From contig DDWT01000003.1 in the NCBI GenBank assembly GCA_002347365.1, positions 1 through 56,943 of the forward strand: a DNA stretch of 56,943 bases, read 5' to 3'. This stretch comes from Actinobacteria bacterium UBA2279. GTDB lineage: Bacteria > Actinomycetota > Coriobacteriia > Anaerosomatales > Anaerosomataceae. Below are positions 6,747-15,003 of this stretch, one piece after another. The notes beneath the pieces were generated by a model. It did not search any database and was not told where the DNA came from. It saw nothing but the letters and a program-made list of their open reading frames with translations. Position numbers and translations under genes: made by a program. The stretch's first letter is position 1; each line of letters starts with the position of its first letter.

Positions 6747-7558
6747 TTCCCCGGGCCCAGATCACGGCTTGGAGAGCCTCCGCGCCGTGGCCCCAAGACG
6801 AGCAGGTCGAACAGGACCTGGTCCTGTCCAGAGTCCTCACCGCGATCTTCGGCCGTCCTTCCTTGCGGGAGTCGCTGGCCTTCCGCGGCGGGACCGCGCT
6901 GCACAAGCTCCACTTCGATCCTCCGGGGCGCTACTCGGAGGACCTTGATCTCGTGCAGGTCGAGGCGGGTCCGATCGGTCCGGTGCTTGCGGAGCTTCGC
7001 GAGGCGCTCGATCCGTGGCTGGGCGACCCGGCATGGGAGCAGCGTGCGGACAGCGTCAAGCTGCTCTACCGATTCGAGACCACCACGCTGCCGATGCAAC
7101 GCATGCGGGTGAAGGTGGAGATCAACACCCGGGAGCACTTCAGCGTCGACGGGCTCCAGCACGTGCCATTCAACGTAGAGAGCCCGTGGCACTCGGCCGC
7201 TGAGCTGGTCACGACATTCACGCGCGAAGAGCTGCTCGCCACCAAGATGCGAGCGCTGTTCCAGCGGCGGAAGGGTCGCGACCTCTACGACCTGTGGCTC
7301 GGGCTCACCACCCTCGATCCCGATGAGGCGCATATCATTGAGTGTCTCGGCGAGTACCTGGCGCGAACCGAGACCGCGATCTCGCGCGCGGAGTTCGAGG
7401 CGAACATGGTGGGCAAGCTAGCATCTCCTGACTTCCGCGCCGACGTGGTCCCACTGCTTCGCGGTCCCGAGGGATATGACGTCGACGTCGCGGCGCTGCT
7501 CGTGCACGACCGTCTCATTGCTCGTCTTCCCGGCGGGCCGTGGAAGGGTCTCACCTGA
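6743..7558 (+). CDS. AbiEii-family nucleotidyltransferase toxin, module 3
   Basis: The 271-residue protein has intact AbiEii motifs: FRGGTALHKLHF (GG at residues 49-50), RYSEDLDLV (DxD at 67-69), the third acidic strand VKVEINTRE, and the motif IV region LLATKMRALFQRRKGRDLYDLW at about 175-195. AbiEii-type proteins are nucleotidyltransferases that arrest growth, in studied members by modifying tRNA acceptor ends or binding nucleotides. Here the target is unknown. The gene starts with GTG in a GTGA overlap with the antitoxin stop, so synthesis is coupled. Unlike module 1, nothing is broken, so this is the one complete classical AbiE pair in the window. Confidence 0.9.
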   Translation: MIPRAQITAWRASAPWPQDEQVEQDLVLSRVLTAIFGRPSLRESLAFRGGTALHKLHFDPPGRYSEDLDLVQVEAGPIGPVLAELREALDPWLGDPAWEQRADSVKLLYRFETTTLPMQRMRVKVEINTREHFSVDGLQHVPFNVESPWHSAAELVTTFTREELLATKMRALFQRRKGRDLYDLWLGLTTLDPDEAHIIECLGEYLARTETAISRAEFEANMVGKLASPDFRADVVPLLRGPEGYDVDVAALLVHDRLIARLPGGPWKGLT

Positions 7559-7612
7559 GCGCTTGAGTGGGACGGTCGGTTGATGAGCGCGGGCGTGCCG
7601 GGGAGAGCCTCG

Positions 7613-7720
7613 GACTTGTCGCCCAAATACATGGTACTTGTTGGTACTCGTTGGTACCTATTGGGACTCGCCGCAGCTCTGCTGTACCAACGAGTCCCAA
7701 CGGGTCCCAATAGTCACAAG
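7613..7720 (+). repeat. Intergenic palindromic repeat, copy C (right-truncated)
   Basis: A single TTGTCGCCC unit, AAATACATG and the palindrome (about 7634-7717, ending AGTCAC) are present. The tRNA-like tail and GGGGGCACCA are absent. They are replaced at 7720 by GTGAAACGCCCCGGGTTT, which reappears with two differences (GTGAAGCGCCCCGCGTTT) at 18231-18248, just left of copy D. Confidence 0.85.
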
Positions 7721-7772
7721 TGAAACGCCCCGGGTTTCGCGTCGGCTCGTTCATTTGGATGCCACGGCTAGC

Positions 7773-7999
7773 TGTTCTGCCCGTATAGGGTGTTGACATA
7801 GATGAGGGTCTTCCCGTTCGGTTGTAGGTGTCGAAGCCACAACTGAACAAGGAGGACCCTCGTGTCACATCCTAACGCGCTTCTCACCATTGCAGGACGG
7901 CGACTGCTCGTCACTCGCGTGATCCAACTGGGCTGGACGGTGACCGCTGCTGCTCAGGCGTCGGGGGTCTCGAGATTCAGGGGGTCTGCTCGTAGTTGA
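7773..7999 (+). mobile_element. IS481-family remnant (5' end and transposase N-terminus)
   Basis: From TGTTCTGCCC at 7773 there is an IS-end-like leader, an AAGGAGG and a GTG at 7862. This opens 45 codons beginning with the IS481 N-terminal pattern (HPNALLTIAGRRLLV, then a helix-turn-helix segment WTVTAAAQASGVSR). The match ends at about 7975 and the frame stops at 7999. The rest of the transposase is missing, so the copy is dead. Confidence 0.7.
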
Positions 8000-8309
8000 A
8001 TCCGTAGTGGTGTTTCTCGAGGATCCCGGCCCGCCGCTTGCATGCGTCCAAATCTGGCGTAGTAGGGAATAGACATGCCATATGGCGAGAAGTCGGGTGC
8101 ACTGCGGGTTCAAGTGCGGAAGGGTGGCGCCTTCGAAGGCGCTGGAAGCTGGCATCAACAACCGCGCAAGACAAGGTCGTCTTTGATCGGGTGCTCGCGT
8201 CCATGCACATCGAGTGGGACAGATCAGCTGCCGACTGTGCCCGCGCTGTATGGGGTGCGATTTCGATACCTGTCGTGACCCGATCGTCCGATGATTGGAG
8301 GGTTAACGC
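8000..8309. other. Intergenic stretch without a recognisable gene
   Basis: Between the IS481 remnant and the oxidoreductase gene I see no convincing gene. A minus-strand frame ends in ILEKHHYGFNYEQTP at 7977-8020 and could be the tail of another broken gene, but I cannot name it. GGAGGG at about 8298-8303 is the ribosome binding site of the next gene. Confidence 0.4.
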
Positions 8310-10208
8310 ATGTATGGAGTCATGGGCAAGATGCTATGGGTGGATTTGACATCCGGCGAGATCACGGTGGAGACCCCGAGTGATGACGTGTATCGGGACT
8401 ATGTCGGAGGGTACGGCATCGGGGTGCGACTACTGTACGATCGGATGCCGGCAGGTGTCGACCCGATGGGGCCGGATGCCATCCTCGGCCTGACCACGGG
8501 GCCGCTCACTGGTACCCGAGCGATCACGGGGAACCGCTTCACGGTGGTCGGCAAATCGCCGAAGACCGGTACATGGGGAGATGCGAACTGCGGTGGCAAC
8601 TTCGGACCGGCTCTGAAGTTCTCCGGCTACGACGCCATCTATTTCCGCGGCATCTCTCCAACTCCCGTTTACCTCTACGTTCGCGATGGCAAGGCGGAAA
8701 TCCGAGATGCGGCCCCGTACTGGGGCAATGGTGTCGACGTCGAGGTCGAACTCATCAAGGAGCTGGGCGACGATGTCAAGGTCGCCTGGATCGGCCGGGC
8801 CGGAGAGAACAAGAACCTCATGGCATCCGTGATGAACGATCTTGGTCGCGCTGCGGCCAGAAGTGGGCTCGGAGCCGTGATGGGCTCCAAGAACCTGAAG
8901 GCCGTTGCTGTCGCCGGAACGCAGAAAGTGCCTGTCGCCGATGAGGCCGGCCTCAACGCCTACGTGACTGAATCAATGCGTGCGGCCAAAGCCGAGAACA
9001 GCCCCGCGTACCAACTGTTCACAACCTTCGGCACCAGTGGATTGGCAGCGGCCTCCGCAATGAACGGCGATTCGCCGGTCAAGAACTGGGCCGGTTCCGG
9101 AGAAGTGGATTTCCCCGGAGCGAGCAAGGTGAGCGACGTGGCCCTCGATAAATACAGGGTGCGGCGCGCGGGCTGCTGGCACTGTGCGATCACGTGCGGA
9201 GCCTACCTGTCGGTCCCCGACGGTCCGTACGCAACCGCTGGAGCGTATGAGCACCGTCCCGAGTACGAGACGCTTGCGGCATTCGGCAGCATGCTCCTGA
9301 TGGACGACACCGAGGCGATGCTCAAGGTCAACGAACTCTGCAATCGGGCGGGCATGGACACGATCGCAGCCGGCACCACGATCGCCTTTGCAATCGAGTG
9401 TTTCGAGCGAGGCATCATCAACGCCGAGGACACCGGGGGTCTTGAACTGCGGTGGGGCAACGCGCCCGCCATCGTGGAGGTCACCCGCCAGATGGCAGAG
9501 CGGACCGGTTTCGGCGCCATCTTGGCTGACGGGGCGGAGAAGGCGGCCGAGAGGATCGGCAAGGACAGCGCACAGTACGCCATCCACGTCCACGGCGAAG
9601 AGCCCGGAATGCATGATCCGCGGTACTCACCAGGCATGGCGCTCAACTTCCACATGGACCCGACGCCGGGGCGTCATACAACGGGCGGCACCGGGGAACT
9701 GGAGTTCTTCACCGGCTTGGACGTGCTGCCACTGCCGGCGCCCCTGAACGTCCACAAGCGCGACTACGCGAACAAGGGGCTCCCTCACAGAGTGCTGCTT
9801 AACGACCGGCAGGTGGCGAACTCCGCCGGGATATGCATCTTCTCGGCGTTCATCGCGCCGCCGGATGCCGTGGTGCGCGAGCTCACGTTCGTGACTGGCG
9901 AGCCGTGGGACACCGACCGCGTCCAGGTGACTGGAGAGCGGATACAGACGCTGCGGCATGCGTTCAACCTGCGCGAAGGGATCAATCCGGTACGCGATTG
10001 CCCGGTGCCCCAGCGTTGTCTCGACGGCACGGAGTTGAAGTCGGGCATGGGCAAGGGCTACGTCGTGGATCTGGACGCCATGCGAGATTCATACCTGTCG
10101 GTTGTCGGATGGGATAAGGAAACGACGGTTCCGAGTGTAGAGGGATTGCACGCACTCGGTCTTGACGACCTGGTGAAGGATCTGCATCCGCAGACGGTTA
10201 CGTCTTAG
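8310..10208 (+). CDS. Aldehyde:ferredoxin oxidoreductase (tungsten/molybdenum, AOR family)
   Basis: The 632-residue protein is a full-length AOR family member (usual length about 600-640). It oxidises aldehydes to acids with ferredoxin, or runs in reverse to reduce acids, using a tungstopterin and one [4Fe-4S] cluster in the cytoplasm. Seen: the N-terminal domain GKMLWVDLTSGEI and YVGGYGIGVRLL; the pterin-contacting stretch GLTTGPLTGTRAITGNRF and GGNFGPALKFSGYDAI; cluster cysteines C289, C292 and C296 (GCWHCAITC); and a candidate fourth cysteine in NSAGICIFSAF. The ATG at 8310 has GGAGGG upstream. It is followed by a MoaD-like gene and a zinc alcohol dehydrogenase, suggesting an acid-aldehyde-alcohol conversion module. 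The true aldehyde substrate cannot be read from the sequence. Confidence 0.93.
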   Translation: MYGVMGKMLWVDLTSGEITVETPSDDVYRDYVGGYGIGVRLLYDRMPAGVDPMGPDAILGLTTGPLTGTRAITGNRFTVVGKSPKTGTWGDANCGGNFGPALKFSGYDAIYFRGISPTPVYLYVRDGKAEIRDAAPYWGNGVDVEVELIKELGDDVKVAWIGRAGENKNLMASVMNDLGRAAARSGLGAVMGSKNLKAVAVAGTQKVPVADEAGLNAYVTESMRAAKAENSPAYQLFTTFGTSGLAAASAMNGDSPVKNWAGSGEVDFPGASKVSDVALDKYRVRRAGCWHCAITCGAYLSVPDGPYATAGAYEHRPEYETLAAFGSMLLMDDTEAMLKVNELCNRAGMDTIAAGTTIAFAIECFERGIINAEDTGGLELRWGNAPAIVEVTRQMAERTGFGAILADGAEKAAERIGKDSAQYAIHVHGEEPGMHDPRYSPGMALNFHMDPTPGRHTTGGTGELEFFTGLDVLPLPAPLNVHKRDYANKGLPHRVLLNDRQVANSAGICIFSAFIAPPDAVVRELTFVTGEPWDTDRVQVTGERIQTLRHAFNLREGINPVRDCPVPQRCLDGTELKSGMGKGYVVDLDAMRDSYLSVVGWDKETTVPSVEGLHALGLDDLVKDLHPQTVTS

Positions 10209-10222
10209 GCCGGCTGTCGATA

Positions 10223-10256
10223 CCGGGCCAGTGTCGGTGAAGAGACACTGGCCCGG
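10223..10256 (+). terminator. 13-bp perfect hairpin between aor and moaD-like genes
   Basis: CCGGGCCAGTGTC and GACACTGGCCCGG pair perfectly over 13 bp around an 8-nt loop. The sequence after it is TCGTTC rather than a T-run. It may be a partial terminator or an mRNA-processing/stabilising hairpin that sets the high AOR to low carrier-protein ratio. AGGAGG of the next gene follows within 10 bp. Confidence 0.6.
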
Positions 10257-10278
10257 TCGTTCAGGAGGATTCACCACC

Positions 10279-10572
10279 GTGCAGTACCACGTGAGGTTCT
10301 TCGGCCTCATCGGGATGAACTTGAAGGTTCCGCCCGGTGAACCCATCACCTTCGAGTTGCCCGATCCCGCTTCTTACGGCGACCTGCTCGACGCTATCGG
10401 CGCGCGGTTTGGATCGCTGTTCCCTCCCAATGTATGGGATGCCGAGACGCGGTCCTTCCATCCTCAGGTCGTGGCTATGGGGGACGGACGATCGCTGGCA
10501 TCAGCCGGGCGCGAAACGCCCCTCGCCAAGGATGGCACGGCTGCATTCTTCGTGCCCATCGCGGGAGGCTAG
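10279..10572 (+). CDS. MoaD/ThiS-like sulfur carrier protein
   Basis: The 97-residue protein has the ubiquitin-like pattern of MoaD: an N-terminal strand QYHVRFFGLIG, a PASYGDLLDAIGARFG helix, and the C-terminal AAFFVPIAGG. The terminal Gly-Gly is thiocarboxylated in this family to donate sulfur in molybdopterin/tungstopterin synthesis. AOR genes often have a dedicated MoaD-like neighbour. The GTG at 10279 is chosen because AGGAGG lies 10 nt upstream and the carrier fold begins here. Confidence 0.85.
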   Translation: MQYHVRFFGLIGMNLKVPPGEPITFELPDPASYGDLLDAIGARFGSLFPPNVWDAETRSFHPQVVAMGDGRSLASAGRETPLAKDGTAAFFVPIAGG

Positions 10573-10687
10573 ACATCCCCGCATCGTTATCCTCATTTCG
10601 TTTGGTCCACGTTCGATCAGGGTGACAACAGCAGACACGCACAGTCCGGTGCGATGGTTTCTGTACAACGAGCAAGGAGGGCATGAC

Positions 10688-11788
10688 ATGAAGGTGCAAG
10701 CAGCAGTCGCGGTAGGCAAAGAACAACCGTTCATCATCAAGGATCTGGAACTGGATGAGCCGAGGGCCGGCGAGGCTCGGGTGCGGATGGTGGCGTCAGG
10801 AGTGTGCCATACGGATGCTATCGTCCACGACGAGTGGTACCCCGTTCCCATGCCGGCCGTGCTCGGCCATGAAGGAGCGGGTATCGTCGAGGCGATCGGT
10901 CCCGGCGTCACGAGCGTTGCTCCGGGCGACAAGGTCGTGCTCAGCATGTCCACTTGCGGGGTGTGTGAGTACTGTGTAAGCGGTCACCCGGCATTCTGCG
11001 TGAACATGTGGCCGCTCAATTTCGGCGCGAGGCGCATGGACGGCAGCACGGCGTTCACGGATGAGAACGGCCAGCCCGTGGGATCCCACTTCTTCGGGCA
11101 GTCGTCGTTCGCGCACTATAGCAATGTGGTGGAACGCAGCATCGTGAAAGTCCCGGACTCAACGCCGCTCGAGATCCTCGGTCCGCTCGGGTGTGGGATC
11201 CAGACCGGTGCGGGCACGGTTCTCAACGTGCTCAAGCCCTGGCCAGGAAGCAGTTTCGTGGTGTTCGGTGCGGGCGCGGTCGGCCTGTCGGGCATGCTTG
11301 CCGCGATAGCGAGCGGCGCCACAACCGTCATCGCGGTCGACATCGTCGACAGCCGACTCGAGTTCGCGAAGACGCTGGGGGCCACTCATACGATCAACAG
11401 CAAGAACGAGGATGCTGTGGCGCTCATCAAGGAGATCACCCACGGGGGCGCTCACTTCGCGCTCGATACGACCGGGAACAAGGTCGTCTTCGTACAGATG
11501 CTGAACTCGTTGCGCCCGCTCGGACACTGTGCGATGGTTGGCGCGGCCGCTATGGGCAGCGAGGCTGCAGTCGACGTCGGCGCGCTCCTGTTGACTGGGA
11601 TCAAACTGAGCATAGTCCTTGAGGGCGATGCGGCGCCATGGACCTTCATCCCGCGCCTGATCTTGCTCCACGAGAAGGGCCTCTTCCCCTTCGACAAGCT
11701 CATCACGAAGTACAAGTTCGAGGATATCAACAAGGCATTCGCCGACAGCGCGAGTGGTGTGACGATCAAACCGGTCCTCGTGTACTGA
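10688..11788 (+). CDS. Zinc-dependent alcohol dehydrogenase (MDR family)
   Basis: The 366-residue protein is a medium-chain, NAD(P)-dependent zinc alcohol dehydrogenase of class III/aryl-alcohol type. Catalytic zinc ligands are visible in SGVCHTD and LGHEGAGIVEAIGPG. The structural zinc lobe is CGVCEYCVSGHPAFC, a CxxCxxCx7C pattern. The Rossmann motif is VVFGAGAVGLSGM. It would interconvert an aldehyde with its alcohol, and lying two genes after AOR it could complete an acid-to-alcohol route or remove toxic aldehydes. The ATG at 10688 has AAGGAGG upstream; the frame extends further upstream but without homology. It is 115 bp from the MoaD-like gene, so it may have its own promoter. Confidence 0.92.
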   Translation: MKVQAAVAVGKEQPFIIKDLELDEPRAGEARVRMVASGVCHTDAIVHDEWYPVPMPAVLGHEGAGIVEAIGPGVTSVAPGDKVVLSMSTCGVCEYCVSGHPAFCVNMWPLNFGARRMDGSTAFTDENGQPVGSHFFGQSSFAHYSNVVERSIVKVPDSTPLEILGPLGCGIQTGAGTVLNVLKPWPGSSFVVFGAGAVGLSGMLAAIASGATTVIAVDIVDSRLEFAKTLGATHTINSKNEDAVALIKEITHGGAHFALDTTGNKVVFVQMLNSLRPLGHCAMVGAAAMGSEAAVDVGALLLTGIKLSIVLEGDAAPWTFIPRLILLHEKGLFPFDKLITKYKFEDINKAFADSASGVTIKPVLVY

Positions 11789-11959
11789 TCCCAATCCGCG
11801 GTTCTCAGGGGTGCTCGGTGGCGGAAGCTCGCGGAACTCCCTTGCCGCGTCGCCGTTTATCGATATTCGCGTGTCACTCCTGCCGAACGCCGGTCTCGAT
11901 ACTGATGCTCGCGGCGAGGTTCTTGGGCGAGTGGAACTGCTTCCAGTCGCGCTCGTCGC

Positions 11960-12277
11960 GGAACGCCACGATCTGCCGGGTGAGGCCTGGCAGAGATGCC
12001 GGACGCACTTCATGCGCAACGTGCTTTGCCGCGTGCCGAGGAGCGCCCAGCCCTTCGTGGCCACGCTGATCCGCACGATCTTCGCCCAGCCAGGAGCAGA
12101 CGAGGCCGCAGCCCAGCTCTCCCGCGTCGTCGAGCAGCTGGAGACGAGGTTCCCCGCAACGTGGCGGTCATGCTCGCCGACGCCGCGGTCGACATCACCG
12201 CGTTCTCCACGTTCCCGATGGCGCACTGGCGCCAGATCTGGTCCAACAACCCGCTGGAGCTGCCCCGTTTCCGTTGA
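11960..12277 (+). pseudogene. IS256-family transposase remnant, frameshifted
   Basis: In one frame AWQRCRTHFMRNVLCRVP and AQPFVATLIRTIFAQPGADEA (broken here by the length limit) match the IS256/mutator transposase C-terminal half. Around 12155 the match jumps frame to VAVMLADAAVDITAFS and HWRQIWSNNPLE, then stops. N- and C-termini are missing. It lies in the 751-bp gap between the dehydrogenase and TetR genes, which otherwise holds the IS3 remnant and the TetR promoter. Confidence 0.8.
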
Positions 12278-12287
12278 TACCTGAAAA

Positions 12288-12368
12288 CTAGGACGCGGCG
12301 GCCTGCCGCTGCCGCTGCTCCAGTTTCCGCTCGAACTCCGCCGGTGACAAGTTGCCGAGCGACGAGTG
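12288..12368 (-). pseudogene. IS3-family transposase (OrfB) C-terminal remnant
   Basis: Read on the minus strand, 26 codons encode HSSLGNLSPAEFERKLEQ followed by a basic glutamine-rich tail and a TAG. This is the usual end of IS3-family OrfB. The rest of the transposase is absent, so it is a fragment abutting the IS256 remnant. Confidence 0.75.
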
Positions 12369-12463
12369 TCAACGACACCCCGAGTGCGCCTCACCTGGCC
12401 GATCGGACCGCCGAGTGTGATGCCACGCGTTCGACGACATTCCCCGTGAGACAAGTCGGATGG

Positions 12464-12516
12464 TTGACTGTCGGTGACGTGCAATGTAGCCTTGTGCTTG
12501 CTAACCGGTCAGTAAG
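12464..12516 (+). promoter_or_regulatory. Promoter and TetR-type operator
   Basis: TTGACT (12464-12469), a 17-bp spacer and TAGCCT (12487-12492) form a plausible sigma-70 promoter. The imperfect palindrome CTAACCGGTCAGTAAG (12501-12516) immediately follows, a typical size and place for a TetR-family operator. It fits autorepression of the operon starting at 12540. Confidence 0.5.
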
Positions 12517-12539
12517 TTACCGAGGAAGGTTGTCGCGCG

Positions 12540-13139
12540 GTGACATCAGAGGCTGCCCCGAAGATGAACGTTCTTTGCGGAACAAAGCAGCAAGCTGTCG
12601 ACGCTGCGCGGCGCCTGTTCTCGGACCATGGCTACCTCGGCGTCTCCATGAGTGAGATCGCCTCGCGACTTGGCATCACCAAGGCGGCTCTTTATTACCA
12701 CTTCTCGGGCAAGCGGGAGATCTACCAGAGCGTGCTGGAAGAGGCGCTCTCAGATCTCCGGGGGCTACTGGAGGCCGACGACGGCGAGACCTCTCCTAGC
12801 GAGCGTCTTGGTCACATGGTCAGAAGGTACCTCGAATTCGGTATCCACGAGAGGAACCTCATCAACGCCCTCGTGGTAGAGCTTCCTCCGAGCGATGACA
12901 GCTTGCGGGAGTTCGTGTGTTCCGCATGGAAGAGGATCCTGGATCCGTTCAACAGGGTCATAGACGAGGTGCTCGTCTCCCGCCGTCCCCCGGCACCGCC
13001 GGACAGCACGCTCATGGCGACGATGCTCACGGCGATGATGGATGGGTTCATCCTCAGGAACTCGCTCCTCGGCAGCGGCTTTGACCCTGATCGGGTGTCG
13101 AGAGAAATCGTCGCTAGTCTTGGACTCGGCACCGCATGA
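12540..13139 (+). CDS. TetR/AcrR-family transcriptional regulator
   Basis: The 199-residue protein has the TetR N-terminal DNA-binding domain at about residues 15-62: AVDAARRLFSDHGYLGVSMS followed by EIASRLGITKAALYYHF and SGKREIYQSVLEE. A variable ligand-binding domain follows. It is the first gene of a five-gene cluster and overlaps the patatin gene by 4 bp (ATGA), so it likely controls the cluster in response to a small, perhaps lipid-like, ligand. The GTG at 12540 is the extended start; an ATG at 12564 is an alternative. The operator-like palindrome lies just upstream. Confidence 0.9.
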   Translation: MTSEAAPKMNVLCGTKQQAVDAARRLFSDHGYLGVSMSEIASRLGITKAALYYHFSGKREIYQSVLEEALSDLRGLLEADDGETSPSERLGHMVRRYLEFGIHERNLINALVVELPPSDDSLREFVCSAWKRILDPFNRVIDEVLVSRRPPAPPDSTLMATMLTAMMDGFILRNSLLGSGFDPDRVSREIVASLGLGTA

Positions 13140-14062
13140 CCGACAACCGACTGGGACTGGCTCTCGGGAGCGGCAGCGCACGAGGGCTCGCGCACATCGG
13201 CGTGCTGAAGGTGCTCGACAGGGAAGGCCTGCCGATCGACATGATCGCGGGGACGAGCATGGGCGCCTTCATCGGTGGAGCGTACGCGGTCGGAGTGGCG
13301 CCTGCGGAAATGGAGCGCATCGCTCTCTCGGCGAGTGTTCAGCATCTATTCTCTCTGGTCGATATCGCCCGCCCGACAACGGCACTGGTGAACGGACGCA
13401 AGGTCGAGGCCTTCATCCGCGAAATCGTTGGCGACAAGACGTTCGCCGACACGAAGATACCGTTCGCGTGTGTCGCCGTGGATCTCATCAGCGAGCAGGA
13501 GGTCGTCCTGCGCGAGGGGGACCTCGCGACGGCGATCAGAGCGAGCATCTCCACGCCCATCGTCTTCGCACCCGTTGTCCGCGACGAGCAGGTTCTGGTG
13601 GATGGAGGGGTGTCGAATCCCGTTCCCGTCGACGTAGTCAGGGATATGGGCGCCGAAACGGTGGTCGCTGTCACCACCTCCGGGACTTCCGGGCGCAGGA
13701 GATTCGATCGCTCGAACGGCGGCAGTGGCGAACACTACGAGACGGGAACGCTCAGGACCCGTGGCGTCACGCAAGTCATCTATGCGCGAGCGCTGACTCT
13801 GGCCACGAACACACTGGGGGCTCCAACGGTGTCCCAAGTCGCGTTCGGCTCGATCGACCTCATGCAGCGCAGACTCTCCGAGTTCAGCATCAAGACCGCC
13901 GACGTGGCGATCGCCCCGATCGACAGCGCTCGCTACTACGGTTTCCACGAGGCAGAACGCATCATCGCCGCCGGCGAGATGGCGGCTGAAGCTGCCGTCG
14001 GGGAGATCGGGCGTCTGCTAGCGGAAAGACCGATCGCGTTGGCAGACCGAGAAGGGCGCTGA
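13136..14062 (+). CDS. Patatin-like phospholipase (RssA/YchK-type)
   Basis: The 308-residue protein is a patatin-family serine hydrolase with a Ser-Asp dyad. The oxyanion-hole loop is GSGSARG (residues 11-17), the nucleophile elbow GTSMG (Ser41), and the dyad aspartate lies in VLVDGGVSNPVP. These enzymes hydrolyse acyl ester bonds of membrane lipids. The start overlaps the TetR stop by 4 bp, so it is coupled to the regulator. A fatty-acid-binding DegV protein follows directly, supporting a lipid release and capture role. Confidence 0.9.
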   Translation: MTDNRLGLALGSGSARGLAHIGVLKVLDREGLPIDMIAGTSMGAFIGGAYAVGVAPAEMERIALSASVQHLFSLVDIARPTTALVNGRKVEAFIREIVGDKTFADTKIPFACVAVDLISEQEVVLREGDLATAIRASISTPIVFAPVVRDEQVLVDGGVSNPVPVDVVRDMGAETVVAVTTSGTSGRRRFDRSNGGSGEHYETGTLRTRGVTQVIYARALTLATNTLGAPTVSQVAFGSIDLMQRRLSEFSIKTADVAIAPIDSARYYGFHEAERIIAAGEMAAEAAVGEIGRLLAERPIALADREGR

Positions 14063-14064
14063 CC

Positions 14065-14988
14065 ATGACATCCGAAGGAGACACGGGGGTGCGAGCAGTG
14101 GCTTTGTCACGCGAGACGGTACTGATCACAGACTCGGGCTGCGACCTGCCCCCTGGTGTCCTAGAGGACATCGGCGTGGAACTCCTGTTCTTCCCCTACA
14201 CCCTCAACGGCGAAGACCGCTTCGACGATTTCGGGCAGACGCTTTCCTACGATGCCTTCTACGACGCGCTTCGGGCTGGTGCCCGTTCAACGACCGCGCA
14301 AGCGCGTCCGATCGACTGCGAGGCAGTGTTCCAGCGAGCCTACGACCTTGGCAAGACGGCGTTGCTGGTCACGATGTCCTCCGGATTGAGCGCCACGTAC
14401 GACGTCGCCATGCTGGCCCGCGAGAAGTTCTTAGGGGAGAAGCCGGACGCCAGGGTGTTCGTCGTTGATTCCTTGTCGGTCTCCGCGGGGCAAGGCCTGC
14501 TCGTGCTGGAGATGGCCCGGCAGCTGGCCGGTGGCGCGTCAGCCGAAGCGGTTGCCGCATGGGCTGAGGCCAACCGCCAGCGCGTGAACCATGTCTTCAC
14601 GGTCGACTCCTTCGAGTACCTCGTGCGCGGAGGCAGGGTGTCGCCGGCAGTCGGAGCCGTAGGCTCCGTACTCGACATCAAGCCGGTGCTTCATGTCGAT
14701 GCCGAGGGCCGACTCGTCCCCTTGAGGAAGCTCAGGGGGCGGCACCGGGCACTGGCGGCACTGGCCGATGTAGTCGCCGACAGGATCGAGGGTCCGGAGG
14801 CTCAGACCGTCGTCGTGGACCACGCGCAATGCCCGGAGGATGCTGCCGCTTTGCGGGGGATGCTGGCCGAACGCAGCACCATTCGCGGAATGATCGAGGG
14901 TCGTATCGGAATCATCATCGGCACCCACGTCGGCCCCGGTGGGCTTGTCGTCAGCTTCTGGGGAAGACCCCGTTCCAGCCAATCATAG
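14065..14988 (+). CDS. DegV family (fatty-acid-binding) protein
   Basis: The 307-residue protein has the DegV layout: ETVLITDSGCDLPP at the N-terminus, the STTAQARP motif where the ligand carboxylate is held in known structures, TMSSGLSATYDVA, VVDSLSVSAGQG, and the second-domain FEYLVRGGRVSPAVG plus DIKPVL. DegV/FakB proteins bind a fatty acid for activation by an acyl kinase. It is 2 bp downstream of the patatin gene, so fatty acids released by that enzyme are the likely ligand. An alternative start (GTG at 14089) would shorten the N-terminus. Confidence 0.92.
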   Translation: MTSEGDTGVRAVALSRETVLITDSGCDLPPGVLEDIGVELLFFPYTLNGEDRFDDFGQTLSYDAFYDALRAGARSTTAQARPIDCEAVFQRAYDLGKTALLVTMSSGLSATYDVAMLAREKFLGEKPDARVFVVDSLSVSAGQGLLVLEMARQLAGGASAEAVAAWAEANRQRVNHVFTVDSFEYLVRGGRVSPAVGAVGSVLDIKPVLHVDAEGRLVPLRKLRGRHRALAALADVVADRIEGPEAQTVVVDHAQCPEDAAALRGMLAERSTIRGMIEGRIGIIIGTHVGPGGLVVSFWGRPRSSQS

Positions 14989-15003
14989 AGAGGAACGCGC
15001 GGA

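Noticed and set aside
11159..12484. Minus-strand 441-codon frame across the dehydrogenase end and IS remnants
   Set aside because: Arg/Ala/Ser-rich shadow frame; the plus-strand dehydrogenase and the transposase remnants explain the region.
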